Of a DNA stretch of 64,000 bases, positions 1 to 9,660 are shown in pieces. This stretch comes from Chamaelirium japonicum (Eukaryota; Streptophyta; Magnoliopsida; Liliales; Melanthiaceae): assembly GCA_947650365.1 (NCBI GenBank), contig OX393550.1, positions 71,991,478 through 72,055,477 on the forward strand, written 5' to 3'. The number at the start of each line of letters is the position of its first letter. Position 1 is the stretch's first letter. A model generated the notes under the pieces. The model was given only the letters and a program-made list of their open reading frames with translations, was not told where the DNA came from and searched no databases. The translations under genes and the position numbers were made by a program.

Positions 1-14
1 TTTCTTTTGACCAG

Positions 15-1045
15 ATTCTGTTATAGTGGTAGAGCGTGGAGCGAGCTCTTCAAAGGTGCCTCTTGGGCATTCGTCCACCGGTGCCGCACAGGAAGTGCCC
101 GAACCCTGCGGGCTAGATATCCCTCCGGATGATCTAGATCTCCTCGGACTTTGCGGGGAGAACTTCCCTAGGGGCGACATTAACCTGGACGACATCGATG
201 TCGACGCCTTGTCTTTTGGCGAGGAGGCTGAAGTCTCGAGCATCGACAAGCGGCGTTCCCCGATGACTGTGCCCTCGTGTCCTTTGGTAGAGACGGTTGT
301 TGCAGCGGTAGCGGCGGTTTCTCCAGTTCCGCCACCCTTGTTGGCGCAGGCGGCTCCTGTTGCGGCCGCAGCGGCAGCGGAGGTTTCTCCGGTTCCACCA
401 CCCTTGTTGGCGCGGGCGGCTCCTGTGGCAGTTGCAGCGGCAGGGAGGGTCTTGCCTACCTACTCCGAGGCGCCTCGTCCAGTTTTAAGGCCGAGGAGCA
501 GGGTCTCAGAGTTCCTTCTTTCGAGCTGCTGGCAGTACATCAAGTCGACGTTGGAGCCTTTCCAAACTGCCAGTCTTGGCGCCCTCCAGGACTGGTGGTC
601 GGCAGATGGTGCGGAGTTTTGCACGAGCCTGGCGGAGTTCAAAGTTGACAGCTCTCTTTTCGTCGCTCAAATGGACCAGCTTGTGACCGAGAGCGAGGCT
701 TATCGATCCCGGCGGGCTTTGCTGGAGGGGAGCTCCCCTTCTGAGCTGGAGGCCGCTGAGGCGAGTCTAAGTCAGTCCGGGCATCAACTTGCGGAGGCTA
801 CGTCCAGCCTATCGAAGGCCCAGAGGAAGGTGGAATCTGCGCGCGCCTCACTTCGGAAGGCGGAGTCCCGTTTGGAGCGGGCTGAGGCTGCGGAGAGCAC
901 TTTGAAGGCGAGTCATTTGAGGCAGCAGTCGGACTTGGCAACCCGTCGCGAGCTTCTGGTCGCTCATCCCGTGGAGCTTCAGAGAGTGGAGGCAACTAGG
1001 GAGGAGCTGCTGCGTCGTCTTCAAGCTCTGGACACCTTCTTTTAG
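15..1045 (+). CDS. Antisense accessory ORF of the gypsy element, terminal exon, coiled-coil protein
   Basis: This frame is antisense to Gag-Pol and ends in TAG at 1043-1045. It is open from base 11; an in-frame TGA lies at 8-10, and no ATG opens the frame near its left end (the codon at 26 is GTG). A pyrimidine stretch ending in CAG at 12-14 looks like a 3' splice site, so I start at 15 and read it as the last exon of a longer gene. Numbering residues from the codon at 26, about 1-80 are acidic, about 85-145 are Ala/Pro/Val-rich with two copies of a VSPVPPPLLA-type repeat, about 150-220 hold a Trp-containing segment, and about 220-335 are a charged heptad-like region rich in Glu, Arg, Ala and Leu, likely a coiled coil. 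Antisense ORFs at this place are known from Tat-lineage elements; their function is not established. Similarity to plant-mobile-domain proteins is possible but untested. Confidence 0.7.
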
Positions 1046-1203
1046 TTATTCCTTGTTCCATTGTGGCTTCCTTTTCGGGACTTATGCAGTGTACTGTCTT
1101 TGCTTTATTAATAATATCGCCTCATTTTGCCACACCCTTTCCATGGAACTTTGTTGTCTTTTTCTTTTGGTCGGACTGAACCTGAAGTAACTTCTCAGGC
1201 TGC

Positions 1204-1240
1204 CTACGTACCCCCCTAAGGGGGATCAAGTCGCACGTAG
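1204..1240. other. Nested inverted repeat (stem-loop)
   Basis: CTACGT at 1204-1209 pairs with ACGTAG at 1235-1240. Inside it, CCCCC at 1212-1216 pairs with GGGGG at 1220-1224 across a 3-base loop. It lies just before the homopolymer tract, downstream of the accessory ORF stop. A role in transcript ending or RNA structure is inference. Confidence 0.6.
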
Positions 1241-1242
1241 TT

Positions 1243-1244
<2 letters not shown>

Positions 1245-1290
<46 letters not shown>
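1245..1290. repeat. Homopolymer T46 (A46 on the Gag-Pol strand)
   Basis: An uninterrupted run of 46 T, flanked by GTTCA on the left and GAAC on the right, begins 22 bp beyond the Gag-Pol stop. On the element's sense strand it is a long A tract. Its exact length is likely to be unstable or uncertain in sequencing. Confidence 0.95.
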
Positions 1291-1291
<1 letters not shown>

Positions 1292-1312
1292 AACAAGGGG
1301 TATGGCCTTGCT

Positions 1313-4300
1313 TTAGGCATAGTACCTTTTGAGGTACTTGCCGTTGATAGGGCCGAGTGTCAGCCCTTCTGGCGTGGTGAGGAGATAAGCACCGTTGGAG
1401 TAGACTTCCTTGACGGAATGCGGGCCATCCCATTTGGCATCAAATTTCTTCCCTCCTCGATGCGAGAGAATGATGGGGCGTTTGACCGCCAGCACCAGTT
1501 CCCCTATCTGGAATGATCGAGGACGAATCTTCTTGTTGAAGGCGCGAGAGAGCCTGGCCTGATAACACTCCAGACGCTGTTGAGCTTCGAGGCGTCTTTC
1601 ATCCAGTGCTTCCAATTCTGCTAGGCGGAGCTGGGCGTTGTCATCGCTGGTGAGGCCTTCCTGGACTGCTATCCTGAGTGACGGGATCTGGAGTTCGAGC
1701 GGAAGAACGGCTTCCACGCCATAGACGAGGGAATACGGCGTTGCTTGTGTCGGCGTGCGGAAGGATGTTCGGTAAGCCCATAGTGCTTCGCCCATGCGTT
1801 CGTGCCAATCTTTCTTTGTCTTCGAGACGGTTTTCTCCAGCAGCTTGCACAGAGTTTTGTTGAAGGCTTCTGCTAGACCGTTGGCTGGAGCGTTGTACAT
1901 TGTCGAACAATTCTGCTTAATGTTGTACAATGCGCAGAACTGGCTGACGGCAGCATTCTTGAACTGCTTCCCGTTATCTGTTACGATGTAGCGGGGGACT
2001 CCATAGCGGAAGATGATGTCGTTCTGGATAAAGCTGATGACGGAGTACTTTGTAACTTCCCTCAACGGTATCGCTTCAGCCCACTTGGAGAAGTAGTCCG
2101 TTGCCGCCAAGATGTAGAGATGTTGCTTGGATGATTTGGGCAGAGGACCGACGATGTCAAGACCCCATCCGTCGAAGGGCCAAGACGCGATTGTTGGGTG
2201 TAAAGGCTCCGGAGGTTGACGAATGTAGTCCCCGTGCACTTGGCAAGCTTGACATCTTCTCGCGTACTCCAAGCTGTCTTTGATCATGGTAGGCCAGTAG
2301 TATCCCATCCTTCTGACGCGGAAGTGAAGCTTCGGACCGGACTGGTGTGATCCACAGATTCCAGCGTGTACTTCTTCGAGTGCGGCTTCCGCTTCCTCTT
2401 TTGCGAGGCACCTCAGGAGTGTGCCGTCATAGCTTCGTCGGTACAGTTCGCCGTTGAAGTGGTAGAACCTTAGAGATCGTCGACGGATGTCACTTTTGCG
2501 CTTCGGATCTTCGGGGAGTTTACCATGAACAAGGTACTCCACCAACGGTTGCCTCCAGTCTTGTTCTTTAATCTCGAGGACATGCACCGCGTTGGTTTGA
2601 ACTGGTACCTCGGGCGGACCCTCTTTTTCGATGACCACGAATCTCCTGCAGACGGGGACGACGAGTGAACGCTCATCTGTGAACGGGAGTGTAGCCGCCA
2701 GATTTGCGAGTGCGTCAGCCTGCTGGTTGAGGTTTCTGGAAACGTGTTGGATGGAAACAGCCTTGAGTTTTTCGAGGAGCTTTACGGCTCGCGCATGCAA
2801 CGGTACCAGGTCTTCTTTATTGACTTCGTATGCCCCCAGGACTTGCTGGATCACGAGTTGAGAGTCGCCAAAGATCTCTAGTCCTTGAAGGTTCATTTCG
2901 TCGGCCAGTTCGAGACCAATGAGTAGGGCTTGATATTCTGCCACGTTGTTGGAACATGCTTCCGAGAGCAGGAATGAGAAGGGGAGTATTTCGTTGTCCG
3001 GAGTGACAAAGATGACTCCGGCTCCCGCTATGTCTTGCCTAGCTGCGCCGTCGAAGAACATTTTCCAGGACGGGGCGATGTCAACAGAGAATACTTCTTC
3101 ATCTGGGAGATCTTCTGATAACTCCCATTCTGCCGGGAGAGGATATTCTGCGAGGAAGTCCACGAGGGCCTGTCCTTTAACCGCTTTCTGTGGCACGAAG
3201 GTGATGTCGAATTCAAGTAGCAGCAGGGCCCACTTGGCTAGACGTCCGAAAAGCACTGGTCTCGACATGATATATTTGAGTGGGTCAGCCTTCGAGACGA
3301 GTCTGATGGTGTGAGCGAGCATGTAGTGTCGCAGCTTTTTCGTGGCGAAGATGAGTGCTAGGCAGACCTTCTCGATTGGGGAGTAATTCAGCTCTGCGCC
3401 GACGAGAGTGCGGCTTAAGTAGTAGCAAGCTGTTTCCACGCCAAGTTCATTGTTCTGGGCCAGGAGTGCCCCCAAGGATTGCTCTTGGGCGACGATGTAG
3501 AGGATGAGCGGCCTCCCTTGAACCGGTGCTGATAGGACTGGCGGCTTCAGTAGATATGCTTTGATGTTTTGGAGTGCTTCTTGGCACGCTTCATCCCATG
3601 TGAACGGCGCTCCTTTCTTCATGAGGCGACTAAAAGGGTGGCACTTTCCAGCCAAGTTGGCGATGAATCTCCGGATATACGCCAAGTGTCCCTGGAGGCC
3701 TCTGAGGTCTCGCACTGTCTTTGGTACGGGCATGTTGACGATAGCATCAATTTTGGATTGATCTATCTCAATGCCACGATGTCGGACGACGAAGCCGAGG
3801 AATTTGCCCGAGGAGACTCCGAACGCGCACTTGAGCGGATTCATGCGGAGTTGGTACCTTCGAAGTCGTCTGAAGATTAGCTCAAGATCTTGTAGATGTG
3901 CCGATCTCTTCTTGGATTTCACCACGAGGTCGTCGACATAACACTCCATGTTTTGATGAAGAATGTCGTCAAAGATCTTCTGCATAGCTCGCTGGTAGGT
4001 GGCTCCCGCATTCTTCAAGCCGAACGGCATTACCTTGTAGCAGTAGATTCCTTTCGGTGTGCGGAATGCCGTGAGCTCCTCGTCCTTGGGTGCCATCCGA
4101 ATCTGGTTGTAGCCCGATGATCCATCCATGAAAGTGAGCACCTCGTGACCAGTCGTCGCATCAACCATTAGCTCCGTGATTGGCAAGGGGAAGTCGTCCT
4201 TTGGACATGCGTTATTCAAGTCTCTGAAGTCCACGCACACTCGGATTTGGCCGTTCTTCTTTTTGACGGGGACGACGCTAGAGATCCATGTCGGGTACTT

Positions 4301-7300
4301 GACCTCTCGAATGAAGCCGGCTTCGATCAATTTGTTGACTTCGCCTTCTATTTGGGGTATCAGTTCTGGCCGGTAGCGTCTTTGTCCTTGCTTGATAGCG
4401 CTGGCTCCGTGTTTGACGCTGAGCTGGTGCACTGCGATTTTTGGATCGAGGCCCGGCATCTCCTTGTAGGACCATGCGAAGACGTCTCTGTATTCTTTAA
4501 GCAGTTTGATGTATGCAGCTTCTTCCTCCGGGGTTAAGAGCGTGCTGACGAATGTAGGCCGAGGCTCCGTCTCCGTGCCCAAGTTGATTTCCTTCAAGTC
4601 ATCAACGGTGGACTGCCCCCCTTCTTCGAGGACTGGCGGGGCGTCGGGCAACTCGTCGTCCGACGTAGAAGTTTCACCGTTGTCGGGCTCCGTAATGGAG
4701 ATATGATGGACGGCAGCCATGGGTGGGTGGGTGGGTGTTGAGACGAAGTCCTCGATAGGCATTTCCAGGCGATCGAACACTGACTTCTTCTTTGAATGTT
4801 TGACTGGCCCGAGCCTCTCGAACACGGATGTGCGTTTTCGATTCGACCAGTCTTTACCACCTCTGGTTTGCTTCCGGAACAAGGCTTGGCATCGAGCCCG
4901 TCGTCGTCTTCTCCTGCTGTCTGGATGGCTGAGGTAGGTGGAGAGTGCATCGGAGATTATCGATCCTTCAGCTGCTTCATCTACTATCCTCGCCTCGATG
5001 TAGTTCGAGGTGAAGTTCTTCTTCGTTGCGGTTCTGATGACCAACGGAGCTTGACTGGAGCCGATGCCTCGGCGGTTCGGGGGAATTTGCTCTCCGTTTT
5101 GAAATAGCCGAGCTTGAGTTCTTGTCATCCCATGCGGAGTTGCTGCTGGTGGGAGTGTGCCCATGGCGCTTTCCTCGTTATAGCCAGCTCTAAACAGCAA
5201 TTTGGCAGCATTTTGCCCCCAACTCCCTTCCGGTTTGAATCCGAGTGGCTCGAGGTCTGCCGATTCGACGGGTCTGCTTGGGTTCGGAGCTTCTGCCAGA
5301 CTAGGTAGTGGCACCGTCATTTCTTGCAGAGTGATGACATTGGCCTGAGATAACGTTGGGGCCAGCTTCCTTGTCGGAGTAGAAGGCGATCGCTCGGATT
5401 TGCGGAGCCACTGAGGCGCGAGACGCAAGACAGGCGCCGTTTGGATTGGCAACGGCGTATGTTGCATTGCTCTTGGCTCGAAGCTGATGCGCATCCTTTG
5501 TCCAGGTTTCGGCGTTCCTTGGACCTTGGGTCTCGCCTCGTCCGAAGATGGCACTGGATTCCCGGGAAGAGGAGTCTTTTCCTTATTTACTTCTTCAATC
5601 TTTTGAGCTCGAGGGGTTTTAGCCGGCAGAACTTCCGCGACCAGGCCCTTTGCTTGGTAGAATTTAGCGTCGGCCAGGTGTGCCTCGGCCTCGTTGAATG
5701 GCTTGTCGTCCGCAACTATGCACCTCTCCACGCCTTCTTCGTAGTACTTGAGGCATTGATGCCAGGTGGATACTATGATGCCGTTCTCGTGCAGCCATGG
5801 TCTTCCTAGCAGGAGACGATATGATGTCCGGCAGTCGATGATGTGGAAGAGGACCGTCGTATCTAGCGGGCCGATGGAAAGCTTCAGACGAATGATTCCA
5901 ACGGTGGACTGTCCGCCTTGGTTGAAGCCTTGAATGACCAACTGACTTGGTGAGAGCTGGTCGTCGGTAATGCCGAGTTGCCGCATCGTCTGGATGGGCA
6001 TGATGTTGACAGCGGAGCCACAGTCCAATAAGATTCGGTTCACTGGCTTCTCCTTGATGTATCCCGAAACGTAAAGAGGCCGGTTGTGCAATCGCGTCCC
6101 GAGTTGCAGGTCCTCGTCTGAAAAGGTTATCGTTGCATCACACGAGGCTACAGCTTTGCCCTTCTGGTCATCCTTCCTTTTTCTCTTGTAGCTATCTGGA
6201 TCGGCCAAGGCCGCCGCCATTGCCAGGCGAGCCTTCTTCGGAAGATGCAAAGCCTCTACGAGCGGCATGTGCAAGATTGCTTCGTCGTGAGCGGCGGTGC
6301 CCCCATCGTTGGAGTCGTCCCCCTCATCGGTGGAGTCGCCTTCTTCAGAAGTTTCGCCTTCGTTCTTTCTTTCCGACACTTCATGGACTTCGACCATGCA
6401 ACAAGACACCTTGACGTGTTGGTCCACCGGGAGGAAGTGATCCGGGAAGAACTCTTGCAAAGTTGTCGGCTCTGGAAGACTCTGCTGAAGGATATCGTCT
6501 CGGCTCGCTGGCGGTACTTTGAACGCCTTCCTTCCTGGAGTCTTGCTTTTCTTCTTGTAGGTCTTCCGCTTGGTGAATCCCCTCATCACACGGTCTTGCT
6601 TGAGCTTCTTTTCTTGCCAAGGCTTTCGCCGCCGCGGTAGCATGACCCATGCTTCTTCGTCGGTGGATTCCCCTTCGCTAGGATGATGGTCGTCAGCAGC
6701 AACTGGCTTCTTTGATGACACTTGTTCTTCCGGAGGCTCTACTTGCTCATCTTCCGATCCCCAGCCGGTGGGCTTGATTTCTTCGATTGGAACGGATGGA
6801 GGCCTTGAGTAGAGGACGTAATAGTCAAACTTCCCTGATGGCTGGCCCAGCAGACCGACTTCTGGGTCTCCCTGCTCGTATCTCCTTTGGAGCGTTCGTT
6901 GGGATGCAGTATTGCCTGGAAAAGGTGCTGGCGTGAGCGATGATTGCCCCCAGGGCAGCGGTGTTTCCTCCTCGGAGAACGCAGGAGTACGTTGACGTCG
7001 CTTCGAGATTTTCGGCTGGGAAGTCGACTTAGCGATTGACGCTTGACGATTGAGGCGCAATTTGGGCATGCTTCGTCGAGCGGCAACGAGTACCGGCGAG
7101 AAGGAGCCGAAGGTGATGGACGTCATGTTGGTCGTAGCAACCTCCCCGGAGTCGATCTCTATCTTCCCTTGCTTGGCGAGTGCCATGATTCTTTCCTTGA
7201 AGACGAAACATCTTTCGATGGGATGACTCACCACCCGGTGGTATTTGCAGAAGAGAGGGTCGTCGACGCGATGCATCTGCTCGGGCCTCTTTGAAGGAGG

Positions 7301-8932
7301 AAGCTCTATCATCTTCTCTTGCAGCAGTTGGTCGAACATGGAGGAGACTTCCGAGTCTGGGAAGGGGTACTCCTTTGCTTCGAGCTCCTCGAGAGTCATC
7401 CTTTGTCTTGGCGGCGGAGGCGGTGGTATGGCGACTCCCTTCTTCTGATCCGGCTTGCCAACGATCTTGAGTGGTTTGGAGGTCGAAGCGACGTCGGCAA
7501 CATTGACTTGTTTCGGTTTCGTTGCCGGTGGCTTGTCCTTCTTCTCTATCTTCAAGAAGTCCTTGTTCTTCGAGTCCCCGCGGTTTGCTAGGCTGAGTTC
7601 CATGTCATGAGCCCGAGTTGCGAGTTCTTCGAAAGACCGAGGCTTGATACCTTTGAGGATGTAGAGCAGACCCCAGTGCATGCCTTGGGTGCACATCTCG
7701 ATGGCCGAGTCTTCAGACAAGCGGTCTCGTGAATTCAGCGCGAGGTTTCTCCACCTGTCGATGTAGTCGATCACTGGCTCGTCTTTCCTTTGCTTGACGG
7801 CGGTGAGCTCGATCATGCTGACGGTTCGTCTGGTGCTGTAGAAGCGATTGAGGAACTCCCTCTCCATCTGATCCCAGCTGTCAATGGTTCCTGCAGGAAG
7901 ATCAACGTACCAGTCGAACGCGTTGCCTTTGAGGGTGCGGACGAATTGCTTCACCATCTCGTCGCCATATGTGCCGGCATTATTGCAGGTCTCGATGAAG
8001 TGGGCAACGTGCTGTCTCGGATTTCCCTTTCCGTCGAAGTGCTGAAACTTTGGCGGCTGGAATCCGACTGGGAAGCGTAGCTGCTGGATCCTCGTAGTGT
8101 AGGGCTTCGAGTATGCCGCCGTGATCGGAGGAAGGCCACTGCCGTGAGAACGCATCATGTCGGCTATCAACGCTTGGACTTGCTGAGCATTCATCGTTGC
8201 CGTTGCTGGAGGTTGAGTGGCCGCCGAGGCTGGCGCCGGGTAGACGACTTCCAATGGGACGGGAGCCGAGGAGAGCGCTGGAGTAACCGCTTGAATCGTC
8301 GGAGCGACTTCTGCAGGAGCGGGAGTTGAAGACGGAACTGGAGCGGCTACCGGAGAAGCGACGGGTTGGCTAACTGCTGCAGCGTCCTTTGCGCTTAGCT
8401 TCTGGAGCAGAGCGTTGATGTGACGATCCTTCTCCTCCATTAGCCGAGTAATCTGCGCCATGTGCTCGTTCATCTGCATGACTTGGAGCTGAAGAGCGGT
8501 CGGAGGGTGGTGACGGAGAACGCCTCGGTGTTGCATGTTCGCATCCTCGCCGTCATCATCTGAGATGTAGTTACGCCGACTTGCTTCTGGCTGATGATTG
8601 ATGTTTGCCCCCTGCAGAGGAGGTGCAATGTCTGCTGGAGAACCCGAACTGGTTCGGGGTTGGGGCTGGTCCTCCCCAAACTTCTGGACATGGGCTCCAG
8701 GATCGAGGCTCGTTTCTTCATGCACCAGGGCCTCGTCGGCGCTTTGGCGAGCATCTTCGGTAGTAGCTTCTGGCACGAAGATGTCCGCAAGAGTCCGTGT
8801 ACGCCGAGTGTAGACGCGCACCATTGGAGGAGCATCACCCTCCAGATTTACTGGATCACCGTGTCGGAGTAGAGGAGACTCGGTGATTGGTGAGAGGCTT
8901 GGAGCAAACGCATCGTTGTTTGTTCCGGCCAT
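1313..8932 (-). CDS. Gag-Pol polyprotein, Ty3/gypsy Tat-type, intact
   Basis: One open frame of 2539 codons encodes all replication functions of the element. The first ATG is at 8932; the frame extends four codons further to a TTG at 8944 and meets a stop at 8956-8954. Approximate residues, counted from that TTG codon: Gag core 300-420 (WDQMEREFLNRF); zinc-binding CKYH...HPIERC about 566-580; basic and acidic linkers 620-880; aspartic protease 960-1060 with LLDCGSAVNIM and RLLLGRPW; a linker to about 1460; reverse transcriptase 1510-1690 with YVDD near 1668; a gypsy-type RNase H to about 1890; archaeal-type RNase H 1960-2085 with FFDGA, AEYQAL, GDSQL and QQADAL (D, E, D, D kept); integrase 2190-2420 with an HHCC finger and D, D-35-E (GLDIVG, VTDNG, LAEAFNKT). 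There is no chromodomain. No stop or frameshift was found, which fits a recent, possibly competent element. The protease has Cys at the usual Ser/Thr of the D-S/T-G motif. Confidence 0.95.
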   Translation of the reverse strand: MAGTNNDAFAPSLSPITESPLLRHGDPVNLEGDAPPMVRVYTRRTRTLADIFVPEATTEDARQSADEALVHEETSLDPGAHVQKFGEDQPQPRTSSGSPADIAPPLQGANINHQPEASRRNYISDDDGEDANMQHRGVLRHHPPTALQLQVMQMNEHMAQITRLMEEKDRHINALLQKLSAKDAAAVSQPVASPVAAPVPSSTPAPAEVAPTIQAVTPALSSAPVPLEVVYPAPASAATQPPATATMNAQQVQALIADMMRSHGSGLPPITAAYSKPYTTRIQQLRFPVGFQPPKFQHFDGKGNPRQHVAHFIETCNNAGTYGDEMVKQFVRTLKGNAFDWYVDLPAGTIDSWDQMEREFLNRFYSTRRTVSMIELTAVKQRKDEPVIDYIDRWRNLALNSRDRLSEDSAIEMCTQGMHWGLLYILKGIKPRSFEELATRAHDMELSLANRGDSKNKDFLKIEKKDKPPATKPKQVNVADVASTSKPLKIVGKPDQKKGVAIPPPPPPRQRMTLEELEAKEYPFPDSEVSSMFDQLLQEKMIELPPSKRPEQMHRVDDPLFCKYHRVVSHPIERCFVFKERIMALAKQGKIEIDSGEVATTNMTSITFGSFSPVLVAARRSMPKLRLNRQASIAKSTSQPKISKRRQRTPAFSEEETPLPWGQSSLTPAPFPGNTASQRTLQRRYEQGDPEVGLLGQPSGKFDYYVLYSRPPSVPIEEIKPTGWGSEDEQVEPPEEQVSSKKPVAADDHHPSEGESTDEEAWVMLPRRRKPWQEKKLKQDRVMRGFTKRKTYKKKSKTPGRKAFKVPPASRDDILQQSLPEPTTLQEFFPDHFLPVDQHVKVSCCMVEVHEVSERKNEGETSEEGDSTDEGDDSNDGGTAAHDEAILHMPLVEALHLPKKARLAMAAALADPDSYKRKRKDDQKGKAVASCDATITFSDEDLQLGTRLHNRPLYVSGYIKEKPVNRILLDCGSAVNIMPIQTMRQLGITDDQLSPSQLVIQGFNQGGQSTVGIIRLKLSIGPLDTTVLFHIIDCRTSYRLLLGRPWLHENGIIVSTWHQCLKYYEEGVERCIVADDKPFNEAEAHLADAKFYQAKGLVAEVLPAKTPRAQKIEEVNKEKTPLPGNPVPSSDEARPKVQGTPKPGQRMRISFEPRAMQHTPLPIQTAPVLRLAPQWLRKSERSPSTPTRKLAPTLSQANVITLQEMTVPLPSLAEAPNPSRPVESADLEPLGFKPEGSWGQNAAKLLFRAGYNEESAMGTLPPAATPHGMTRTQARLFQNGEQIPPNRRGIGSSQAPLVIRTATKKNFTSNYIEARIVDEAAEGSIISDALSTYLSHPDSRRRRRRARCQALFRKQTRGGKDWSNRKRTSVFERLGPVKHSKKKSVFDRLEMPIEDFVSTPTHPPMAAVHHISITEPDNGETSTSDDELPDAPPVLEEGGQSTVDDLKEINLGTETEPRPTFVSTLLTPEEEAAYIKLLKEYRDVFAWSYKEMPGLDPKIAVHQLSVKHGASAIKQGQRRYRPELIPQIEGEVNKLIEAGFIREVKYPTWISSVVPVKKKNGQIRVCVDFRDLNNACPKDDFPLPITELMVDATTGHEVLTFMDGSSGYNQIRMAPKDEELTAFRTPKGIYCYKVMPFGLKNAGATYQRAMQKIFDDILHQNMECYVDDLVVKSKKRSAHLQDLELIFRRLRRYQLRMNPLKCAFGVSSGKFLGFVVRHRGIEIDQSKIDAIVNMPVPKTVRDLRGLQGHLAYIRRFIANLAGKCHPFSRLMKKGAPFTWDEACQEALQNIKAYLLKPPVLSAPVQGRPLILYIVAQEQSLGALLAQNNELGVETACYYLSRTLVGAELNYSPIEKVCLALIFATKKLRHYMLAHTIRLVSKADPLKYIMSRPVLFGRLAKWALLLLEFDITFVPQKAVKGQALVDFLAEYPLPAEWELSEDLPDEEVFSVDIAPSWKMFFDGAARQDIAGAGVIFVTPDNEILPFSFLLSEACSNNVAEYQALLIGLELADEMNLQGLEIFGDSQLVIQQVLGAYEVNKEDLVPLHARAVKLLEKLKAVSIQHVSRNLNQQADALANLAATLPFTDERSLVVPVCRRFVVIEKEGPPEVPVQTNAVHVLEIKEQDWRQPLVEYLVHGKLPEDPKRKSDIRRRSLRFYHFNGELYRRSYDGTLLRCLAKEEAEAALEEVHAGICGSHQSGPKLHFRVRRMGYYWPTMIKDSLEYARRCQACQVHGDYIRQPPEPLHPTIASWPFDGWGLDIVGPLPKSSKQHLYILAATDYFSKWAEAIPLREVTKYSVISFIQNDIIFRYGVPRYIVTDNGKQFKNAAVSQFCALYNIKQNCSTMYNAPANGLAEAFNKTLCKLLEKTVSKTKKDWHERMGEALWAYRTSFRTPTQATPYSLVYGVEAVLPLELQIPSLRIAVQEGLTSDDNAQLRLAELEALDERRLEAQQRLECYQARLSRAFNKKIRPRSFQIGELVLAVKRPIILSHRGGKKFDAKWDGPHSVKEVYSNGAYLLTTPEGLTLGPINGKYLKRYYA

Positions 8933-8979
8933 CGCGAACTTCAAGCAGCTTCTTCAACCGTACAGATGAAAGGAGAAGA

Positions 8980-8998
8980 GGTCCCACCGGGCGTGCCA
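8980..8998 (-). promoter_or_regulatory. Primer-binding site of the gypsy element
   Basis: On the minus strand this reads TGGCACGCCCGGTGGGACC. It begins with TGG, the complement of a tRNA CCA end, 6 bases inside the LTR boundary and 48 bases before the Gag start. Position and form are typical. I could not match it with certainty to a named plant tRNA from memory. Confidence 0.8.
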
Positions 8999-9032
8999 GA
9001 AATCTGTATGCGCAAAAAAGGTACGGGTCGGC

Positions 9033-9038
9033 TTTATT
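9033..9038 (-). promoter_or_regulatory. Candidate polyadenylation signal AATAAA in LTR
   Basis: AATAAA is read on the minus strand about 30 bp before the LTR 3' end. If it is used, R would extend almost to the LTR end and U5 would be very short. It is a short motif and could be chance. Confidence 0.45.
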
Positions 9039-9389
9039 GCACAAAACGAGATTACAATTGTGGCCGGGACCCGGGTTGCTCGGGTGTAGCGAGTCCGGGC
9101 TGCGGCGAGTTTTGATCAGGGGATTGTGGGAAAGATCTTCTGGGGGATCCCTTTGATCCGCGTCTCCACGTGGTGTTCGTGCGAGAGCTCTGAAGGAGTT
9201 GCCCAGGACAGGGGTCTTTACAGGGAGAGGGTTTTGGAGAGGCTAAGGAATGTCCACCGTTGCTTTGTCCCTTCCGTGCTTCGCGCTTTCTCGGCTAGGG
9301 GGTTTTCGGCTTCGTTCCTCGGTCTTCGCGTCTTCCTCGTTCCTTGCTTGACCTCGGTGTCCTTGATCGTCGGTTCGCGGCGTCGATCG

Positions 9390-9660
9390 AGCTTTTGGCG
9401 TTGGCTTTGGCTTTGGCTTTTTGGCTTTGGCTTGGCTCCGGCGTGGCTCTGGCTTTTGCTTTGCTTCGGCGCTTGCACTTGGACGTAGCTGGGAGAGACT
9501 TGCGATGCTTTCGTTCTTCCGGACTTCGCGTCGTATCGGCTAGAACCTGCGGTGCTTTTGCTCGTGGCCGGCGTAGTCGCTTGGCTTTGGCACTTGCTTT
9601 GCTTTGGCGCGGGCTTTACTGGGGCTTTGCTTTGGCTTCTTGCGTTGCTTTAGCTTTGGC
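9390..9660. repeat. GGCTTT-rich degenerate simple repeat in LTR
   Basis: Imperfect repeats of TTTGGC/GGCTTT run through two patches (about 9395-9480 and 9585-9660) within R-U5. They explain the long low-complexity open frames on both strands here. Confidence 0.7.

Larger units (their letters stand above)
1046..1312. other. Spacer between convergent accessory ORF and Gag-Pol
   Basis: No coding sequence is seen in this 267-bp gap where the two convergent frames end. It contains a stem-loop (1204-1240) and a 46-base T run (1245-1290). It probably carries the 3' ends of both transcripts, but no clear polyadenylation signal was identified here. Confidence 0.7.

Noticed and set aside
1313..8932. 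Host gene overlapping the Gag-Pol region on the plus strand
   Set aside because: All plus-strand frames here (up to about 130 codons) are shadows of the long minus-strand polyprotein.
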